10,546 nucleotides of DNA from Chrysochromulina tobinii (taxonomy: Eukaryota; Haptophyta; Prymnesiales; Chrysochromulinaceae): contig JWZX01001558.1 of assembly GCA_001275005.1 (NCBI GenBank), positions 1 through 10,546 of the forward strand, written 5' to 3'. Below, in pieces: positions 5,632 to 10,546 of the stretch. A model generated the notes under the pieces. That model ran no database searches. It worked only from the letters and a program-made list of their open reading frames with translations, and was not told where the DNA came from. Each line of letters opens with the position of its first letter. Position 1 is the first letter of the stretch. A program made the position numbers and the translations under genes.

Positions 5632-8600
5632 CTAGAGCGCCTTGGCCGCCACCTTGAGCGCGCCGGCCACCTCCCTCGCGCTCGTCGCGAGCTCCGCCAA
5701 TCTCGCCTTGCCCTCCGCCTCGAGAGCCGCGAGCAACGCCTGCCGCGCCGTGCTCGCCACGGCCTTGGCTCGCTCTCCGGCGGCGCCGCCGACGCAGCGC
5801 ACCCACTCGTCAGGCTCGGAGCCGAGGAGCACGCACGCGGCCGGCCGGCGGTCGGCGGCGCTGAGGCTCACCTGCAGCGTCGAGACGGCCTCGGCGATCG
5901 CGCCGAGCGTCTCACGCACGGCGGCGCGCGCGTCGGCAGGTTGCGCCGAAGAGGCGGGAAGCGCAGCGTCCGGCGCGCCGTCGTCGGCCTCAGCCGCCGC
6001 CGCGACGGCGCCCTTCTTCTTCTTCTTACCGCCGGGCAGCAGCGCCGCCCAGCACATGGCGGACACGGACAGCAACGGCAGTGTGAGATGGAGCAGGTGC
6101 GCGACGGTGCTCAGCACCGAGGGCGGGTAGCCCTCCGCCGCCCGCAGCGACGCGAGCGGCGCCGCGCACTGTGCGAGCGTCGTCGTGAGCACCAGTTTCG
6201 TCGCCGCGAGCAGGACCGCATCGGCAGCGCCGTCGGGCGGCGCGGCGAGTAGAGTAACGGTCAGCCGGCCAACGGCCAGGATGGCGGTCCAGTCCTCGGG
6301 GACCTCCTCGATCCCCTCCGCCGCCTCATAGGTCGTCGCCTCAGCGCCAACGCTCGCAACGAGTGCGGCCATCTGATCGACAGCCTCTTGGGCGGCGGCG
6401 TGGGCGGGTAGCGGCGGGGCGGACGCTGCCGCCGTCGCGCCACCCGCACCGTCCGCGCCGCTCAGCGTGTGGGAGAGCAGCCGCAGCACGTGCACGCGTA
6501 GCGGGAGCCACGTGCGCCTCAGGCCGTGGATGCGGCGCGCGGGTGCGCAGGGCAGATGCTCTTCAAAGGGACTCAAATCCAGAGGGTCGGGGAGGGCCTC
6601 GAGGGCGGCGGGCGAGGCGTCCATGGTCAACACGTTCTGTGCCCAGCTCGGCGCGGGCGCGGCCCCCTCGGCCGTCCGCAGCGCGCTGAGCGCCGTGCTG
6701 AGCGTCGACGGCCCGCCGGGATGGGCGCGGAGCGTACCTGATGAGGGAGGCCATTCGGGCTCCTCGGAGGTCATCCAGAGGCAATCAGGGCTCATCAGTG
6801 TACCTGATGAGGGAGGCCATTCGGGCTCCTCAGAGGACATCCAGAGGCAATCGGGGCTCATCAGTGCCGTCCACGTACCGAGGGCGCCGAGCACGCTCGT
6901 CATCGCGTGCCACCACGAGTGGCGCACCTGATGAGGGAGGCAATGAGGGCTCATCAGAGATCATCAAGAGATTGCAATCATGGCTCATCAGTGCCACCAC
7001 GAGGGGCGCACCGAGCGCTCGAAGGCGACGAACTCGAGCGCCTGCGGGTAGTTACTCTTCCGGAACGCGAGCAGCAGTTGCTCGGGTAGCTCGGCCAGCC
7101 CGTGCTGCTCGAAGCGGCGCACGGCAGTTAGAGCTTCGTCAGCGGCGTCGCTCGCGCCGAGCTGGGCGAGCGCGGGAAGCACCACATATGAGAGCGTTTC
7201 GTGTTGTATCTGCTTGATGTCGCATCGCTTGTAGAGCTCGAGGGCCATGCTGCCCGCGCCGAGCGCCTCGAGGCAGTGCATGAGCGCCAGCATGAGCTGG
7301 AAGTTGTGGGGCGCCGCGTCGAGCGCGAGGCGCAGCATGAGGCTCGCTTGCAGCAGCGCGGGCACGGGCCAGGCGGTGACGCTCGCGCCGCCGCACGCGA
7401 ACCAGTCGGGCTGCGCGCGCGGGAGCAGCAGCTGCGCTCCCATCAGAGGCAGATTGTCGGCGTGCCCGCGCTCACGAGAGTCGAGAGACGCGGAGAGGGG
7501 GCGCGAGCGGAAGTAGACTTGCATGAATTCGGTGGCGAGGTCGCGCCGCGCGCCCAGCGTGAGGCTGGCGGTGGCGCCGCATCCGAGACGGTATTGGCAC
7601 AGTCCGATGTAACGGCGCAGCTGCGGCAGCGTCAGCTCGATCTCGTGGATCTGGCTGTATGCCCGACACGGCGCCTCGGGCGCCGCCGCCGCGTCGGCCG
7701 CCGGCGCACCGGCGCTCGACACGGCGCTCGTCACGGCGCTCGACACGGCGCCCGCACTGGACCCGGCGAGGACCTGCGGCTCGAGAAGCTCGAGGAGGCT
7801 GGCTTGGGCGGCGGTTACGTAGCGGAGGGCGCGCAGGCACGGCGCCGTGTCGAGCACGCACGCCGCCCGGTCGCCGTACCGCTTGTAGTAGCTCTGCAGC
7901 TGCGACACGAGCTCAGCGCAGCCCGCGCCGCCGCGAGCGCCGAGGGCCTCCGCCTCCGCCGTGGCCGCCGCCGCCGCCGCCGCCGCCAACACGCTCGCAG
8001 CAACGCCGAACGGTGCGTCCGGCGCCGTGCCGAGCAGCTCACGCGCGGCGAGCGGGTTAGCGCCCGGAACGGCGCCCGGCGCTGTGCCGAGCAGTTCACG
8101 CGCGGCGAGCGGCGCGAGGGCATGAAGCTCGAGGGCAAGGGACGCTAGCCAGGGGCCCCTGAGCGTCGGGTGCTCCAGCTGCAGCTTCGCGAGCAGCTCA
8201 CGCGCTTCGCCGAGGGGCGTCCTCACAGTACCTGCCGCCCCCTCGGCCCTCACAGTACCTGCCGCCTCCTCGGCCCTCACAGTACCTGCCGCCTCCTCGG
8301 CCCTCACAGTACCTGCCGCGCCCTCGGCCCTCACAGTACCTGCCGCCTCCTCGGCCCTCACAGTACCTGCCGCCTCCTCGGCCGCTGTGCCCCCCTCGGC
8401 CGCCGCAGTGCGTGCGAGTGCGCAGCGCAGATGGGCCGCGTGCGTGGCCCACGCGTCGGGCGTGTGCTCGCGCAGGAGGGAGGCGAGCAGCGGCTGCGCC
8501 TCGGCGTAACGTCCGAGGCGCTCGAGGAGCACGGCGCGCTCACGATGGCGCGCCACCTCGTCCGCCATCAGCGCGCCGTGCTGGGCGTCATCGAGCAGCG

Positions 8601-9398
8601 CCAGCCGCTCCGCATGCTTCTGCTGGCGCAGCAGCACGGCGTCGTACAGCTGCAGGTGCGCGAGCTGCGTGAGCTTGCCCTGGCTCCCCGCGCGGCCGAG
8701 CATGGCAGCGGCGAGCTGCAGGTGTTTCGCTGCCGCCTCGGGCACGGGCGCGTCAGCGTACTCTGCCGATGGTTGCCGCGGTGCGCTCATCTCGTCCACC
8801 TGGAGCACATGAGTGGTCATCAGTGGTCATCAACGGTTATCAGTGGTCACTAGCGGTCATCAGCGGTCATCAGCGGCCATCAGCGGCCATCAGTGGCCAT
8901 CAGTGGCCGTCAGGGGCTCATCATCTCGTCCACCTGGAGAACTAGGCACGATACGGCCCAGTAGACGTACTCGTCGCCTTTCGGGCGCTTGAACATCTTC
9001 ATCGCGAGCGACTGCGCCTTGGCGTACTGCTCGGCGCGCAGGTGCGATGCAAACAGCTTCGCCGCCAGCTCGGTGTTGTCGGGCTCCGCCTGGAAGGCCG
9101 CCTCGTACATGGCGCCGCCCTCATCGACCAGGCCGACGGCGCGGAAGACGATCATGAGCGTCGAGAGGACCGTATCGTCGATTGGCGGCGCCTTGACCAC
9201 CGCGGCTGCCTCCTCGCGCGCGAGAGCTGTCGCCTCCTCCGCGCGTCCCATGCGCTCGAGCGCGACCGCCTTGAGGGCACGCACGAGCGGGATTGACGCC
9301 TTTTTCAAGGCGGCGTCGCACAGCTTGACTGCTTGCTTGGGGTTGCGCGCGTCGAGGGCCTCGTAAATTGGAGAGACCTTGCGGTTGTAGCTAGTCAT
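5632..9398 (-). CDS. NAA25: N-alpha-acetyltransferase 25, NatB auxiliary subunit (four exons)
   Basis: Exons 9398-8934, 8799-7012, 6927-6879 and 6737-5632 join in frame to 1135 residues. NAA25 (MDM20) is the ribosome-docking TPR scaffold that holds the catalytic NAA20. NatB acetylates nascent proteins starting Met-Asp, Met-Glu, Met-Asn or Met-Gln. Residues 1-155 match the family N-terminus (SPIYEALDARNPKQAVKLCD, ALKAVALERMGR, YVYWAVSCLVLQ). Later conserved blocks are YYKRYGDRAACVL and, near 725-750, KQIQHETLSYVVLPAL with EFVAFERS. The family average is nearer 970. The excess comes from Ala-rich inserts in exon 2, including six 9-residue repeats (295-348), a duplicated PLAARELLGTAP and a short 12-bp repeat (7711-7746), plus a low-complexity C-terminus with a five-Lys run. 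The ATG at 9398 aligns with the expected start. Exon 3 is only 49 nt. Introns 2 and 3 are introner-like and intron 1 may be related. Intron positions rest on frame, GT-AG borders and homology. Confidence 0.93.
6738..6803 (-). mobile_element. Introner-like element, copy 3b (distal half of NAA25 intron 3)
   Basis: It consists of GTAC followed by a 62-nt body (6799-6738) that begins ACTGATGAGCCC and ends CCTCCCTCATCAG, whose final CAG is the splice acceptor. CTGATGAG and CTCATCAG form 8-bp terminal inverted repeats. The body differs from copy 3a at only three positions and aligns along its full length with the intron 2 copy allowing three single or double gaps. GTAC is present on both sides and may be a short target duplication. 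Confidence 0.75.
6804..6878 (-). mobile_element. Introner-like element, copy 3a (proximal half of NAA25 intron 3)
   Basis: It has a 13-nt leader with donor GTACGT, then a 62-nt body (6865-6804) with the same ends as copy 3b, including CTGATGAG and CTCATCAG. It ends in CAG directly against the GTAC of copy 3b, so no exon separates the two. Together they form a 141-nt phase-1 intron. The length is a multiple of three and there is no in-frame stop, so retention would insert 47 residues without shifting the frame. Confidence 0.75.
6928..7011 (-). mobile_element. Introner-like element forming NAA25 intron 2
   Basis: This is an 84-nt phase-0 intron: a 19-nt donor-side segment starting GTGCGC, then a 65-nt body (6992-6928) beginning ACTGATGAGCC and ending TTGCCTCCCTCATCAG. 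The body is homologous to the two copies in intron 3. It has an in-frame TGA at codon 8, so it must be removed. A 22-bp direct repeat with one mismatch lies at 6991-7012 and 6907-6928, covering the donor and the first bases of exon 3. Splicing joins EFVAFERS to VRHSWWHAM, as expected for NAA25. Confidence 0.8.
8021..8112. repeat. 35-bp direct repeat in NAA25 exon 2
   Basis: Copies at 8021-8055 and 8078-8112 differ at two C/T positions and are offset by 57 bp (19 codons). They encode a duplicated PLAARELLGTAP in the minus frame. This is a small in-frame coding duplication. Confidence 0.8.
8221..8382. repeat. 27-bp coding minisatellite, six copies, in NAA25 exon 2
   Basis: Six head-to-tail 27-bp units at 8221, 8248, 8275, 8302, 8329 and 8356 encode (minus strand) six copies of AEEAAGTVR, with AEGAAGTVR as a variant, at residues 295-348. 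Copies are nearly identical, implying recent expansion or homogenisation. Each unit contains GCAG followed by GTACTGTGAGG, a combined acceptor/donor-like string. Confidence 0.9.
8800..8933 (-). other. NAA25 intron 1, flanked by a 19-bp direct repeat
   Basis: This is a 134-nt phase-0 intron with GTGGAC donor and CTCCAG acceptor; the unspliced frame stops at once. The sequence CTCCAGGTGGACGAGATGA occurs perfectly at both ends (8939-8921 and 8805-8787), so both borders read CAG then GTGGAC. Just inside the donor copy, TGATGAGCCCC (8923-8913) matches the 5' end of the introner-like elements in introns 2 and 3. The rest is a 10-bp minisatellite. Confidence 0.85.
8811..8917. repeat. 10-bp minisatellite inside NAA25 intron 1
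   Basis: There are about ten units of (on the minus strand) ACTGATGRCC or GCTGATGRCC. The distal copies are the most degenerate. The unit resembles the ACTGATGAGCC end of the introner-like elements, so it may be an amplified element terminus; this is inferred. Confidence 0.8.
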
Positions 9399-9586
9399 GA
9401 CTCCCTGCTTGCGTGCGATCGGGGTCTCGCGTTCCGTCGCGGATCGCGAACGACGTGGTGAGCTCAACACGACGTTCGGCCATATTGAGACGACATGTAC
9501 ATGTACGACGCGTACCAACGTCCAACCCAACTTATGCGTGGAACTTTTTGCATGGACCAAATAAAGGAATTTTGGGCTCGGACGCC
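9399..9586. promoter_or_regulatory. Bidirectional promoter region
   Basis: These 188 bp separate the divergent ATGs of NAA25 (minus, 9398) and the plus-strand gene at 9587, so both promoters must lie here or in unrecognised 5' exons. There is an AT-rich patch with CCAAATAAAGG at about 9557-9567, upstream of the plus-strand start. No canonical element can be assigned with confidence. Confidence 0.55.
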
Positions 9587-10546
9587 ATGCGCCGCTTGCC
9601 CATCGAGCGGGTGGCGCGCGGCGACGGCACGCCTTCGACGCTTCGCAGTCCATCATCTTCGCGATCATCGCCGTCCAAGGCGGCCAGCGCACGATCGAGA
9701 ACGGGAAAGAAGAAGAAGAAGACCACCTCCAGCTCTCCGTTGGCGGGTACAGCCGAGGAGGAGGAGGAGGAGGAGGAGGAGGCGGAGGAGCGGTCGCCCG
9801 AGGGAGCTGCATTGGGTGACGTCACGTCCCTCGCCTCCGCCAACGCATGCGCGCAGCTCGTGGCTTCCGCGGCAACGGCGGAGACCGCAGCAAGATTGCA
9901 GAGCCTGCTGCACGGTGACCTTGCCGAGCAAGCCATCGCCGCGTTGCTTGCGACTCCTCGCGCAATCGCAGGCCTGCTCGAAGCGGCGTCGAGCGCCAGC
10001 ACGTCTACCGAGGCGCGAGTGCGGCTGCTTGGTTCCATTGCCGCCTGTCGTGAGTCCGGACCATTCAAGGAGCTGGATCCGGAGGCGGAGCGCGAGGCGG
10101 TCTCGGCTTGTCTCTCGATCCTAGCGGAACCGGACGCGTCCGTCGAGCTGCAGGCGTCGACTCGACGGCTTCTACGCACGGCACAGCTAGAACCGCTCCG
10201 AGAAGCGTGCGTTGCAGCCCCCCCCTCCCCCAAAGAGCGCACGCCACGCTGCGCTGCACCCGCACCCGCAATGCGACCCCCCCACCTTACTCACTGTGTG
10301 CCGCTCTCGGTTCGCCCAATTCGCAGGCTTGCGCTGCAGTGCAAATTGCTACAGGTTGAAGCTGCCGCCGATGCTGCGGCGCGCACGTTGGCCCGCGTGG
10401 CGGGGTTTCGCGAGACGCCGTCATCGACGTTGCGCACCCTCGAAAGCTTCGGCTCCAACCAGGTGGCGCTTCTCGACGAGGTGCCCGGCGCTCTTGCGCT
10501 CCTGGTGGCCGCGCTGGACAAGGCGGGTGCATCCCGTGCGGACGAC
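9587..10546 (+). CDS. Unknown Ala/Leu-rich helical protein, partial (runs off the right edge)
   Basis: The frame is open from the ATG at 9587 to the window end, 320 codons without a stop. The N-terminus (1-80) is Arg/Ser-rich and disordered, with a five-Lys run (41-45) that could be part of a nuclear localisation signal and a nine-Glu run (57-65). From residue 80 on it is Ala/Leu-rich with repeated amphipathic helices such as AIAALLATPRAIAGLLEAAS, suggesting an armadillo/HEAT-like solenoid. I do not recognise the family. Residues about 207-246 are Pro/Cys/Arg-rich and interrupt the helical pattern; a 120-nt intron (10207-10326) would remove them in frame. The gene is divergent from NAA25. Coding status rests on the long open frame and bias; a long antisense frame (10242-9532) is its shadow. 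Confidence 0.65.
   Translation, partial: MRRLPIERVARGDGTPSTLRSPSSSRSSPSKAASARSRTGKKKKKTTSSSPLAGTAEEEEEEEEEAEERSPEGAALGDVTSLASANACAQLVASAATAETAARLQSLLHGDLAEQAIAALLATPRAIAGLLEAASSASTSTEARVRLLGSIAACRESGPFKELDPEAEREAVSACLSILAEPDASVELQASTRRLLRTAQLEPLREACVAAPPSPKERTPRCAAPAPAMRPPHLTHCVPLSVRPIRRLALQCKLLQVEAAADAAARTLARVAGFRETPSSTLRTLESFGSNQVALLDEVPGALALLVAALDKAGASRADD
10207..10326 (+). other. Candidate intron in the rightmost gene
   Basis: Donor GTGCGT and acceptor TTCGCAG bound 120 nt of C-rich sequence with a pyrimidine-rich 3' part. Removing it joins REA directly to LALQCKLLQVEAAA, restoring an uninterrupted helical pattern. The length is a multiple of three and there is no in-frame stop, so coding cannot be excluded. 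A 13-nt direct repeat with two mismatches (GCGTGCGTTGCAG at 10205 and GCTTGCGCTGCAG at 10327) flanks it. Confidence 0.45.

Noticed and set aside
6738-6878. A translated 22-residue repeat (MSPDCLW...) in NAA25
   Set aside because: The frame is open, but the sequence is homologous to intron 2, which has a stop codon, has GT-AG borders, and is absent from the expected NAA25 sequence at that point.
8221-8382. CRISPR array
   Set aside because: Units are contiguous with no spacers, in frame, and inside a eukaryotic coding exon.
9532-10242. Minus-strand 236-residue Ser-rich frame
   Set aside because: It is antisense to the plus-strand frame at 9587, which is longer, starts with ATG and has better coding character; its 3' part overlaps the shared promoter.

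Overview
This window looks like nuclear DNA of a GC-rich, gene-dense unicellular eukaryote, most likely a microalga. Genes sit about 100-200 bp apart, third codon positions are mostly G or C, and at least two genes have short spliceosomal introns (83-141 nt). Typical eukaryotic families are present: the NatB auxiliary subunit NAA25, an OCH1-like GT32 glycosyltransferase, a dienelactone-hydrolase-fold protein and a SAM-domain protein. The lineage cannot be fixed from the sequence alone. Haptophyte, pelagophyte, prasinophyte or dinoflagellate are all possible.

Layout. Positions 1-1284 hold a minus-strand F-box-like gene that runs off the left edge. An 87-bp segment of it recurs in inverted orientation at the window start. 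Positions 1285-1735 are an AT-richer intergenic stretch with a nested hairpin. Positions 1736-1978 encode an 80-residue SAM-domain protein with an N-terminal dual-acylation motif. Positions 1979-3448 have no supportable gene and carry several short tandem repeats. Three minus-strand genes then lie head to tail: NAA25 (9398 to 5632), GT32 (5470 to 4418) and the dienelactone hydrolase (4305 to 3449). A plus-strand gene of unknown function starts at 9587, diverges from NAA25 across 188 bp, and runs off the right edge. No pathway links these genes; they look like unrelated housekeeping neighbours.

The most notable structure is in the introns of NAA25. Introns 2 and 3 contain three copies of one short element of 62-65 bp. 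The element starts ACTGATGAG and ends CTCATCAG, giving 8-bp terminal inverted repeats, and its 3' end supplies the splice acceptor. Intron 3 is two copies back to back. Intron 2 is flanked by a 22-bp near-perfect direct repeat that contains the donor site. Intron 1 is flanked by a 19-bp perfect direct repeat, is filled with a 10-bp minisatellite, and shares 11 bases with the element's 5' end. This is the architecture expected of introners (transposon-like elements that create introns). The family may be previously undescribed, and at least one copy inserted into another or duplicated in tandem.
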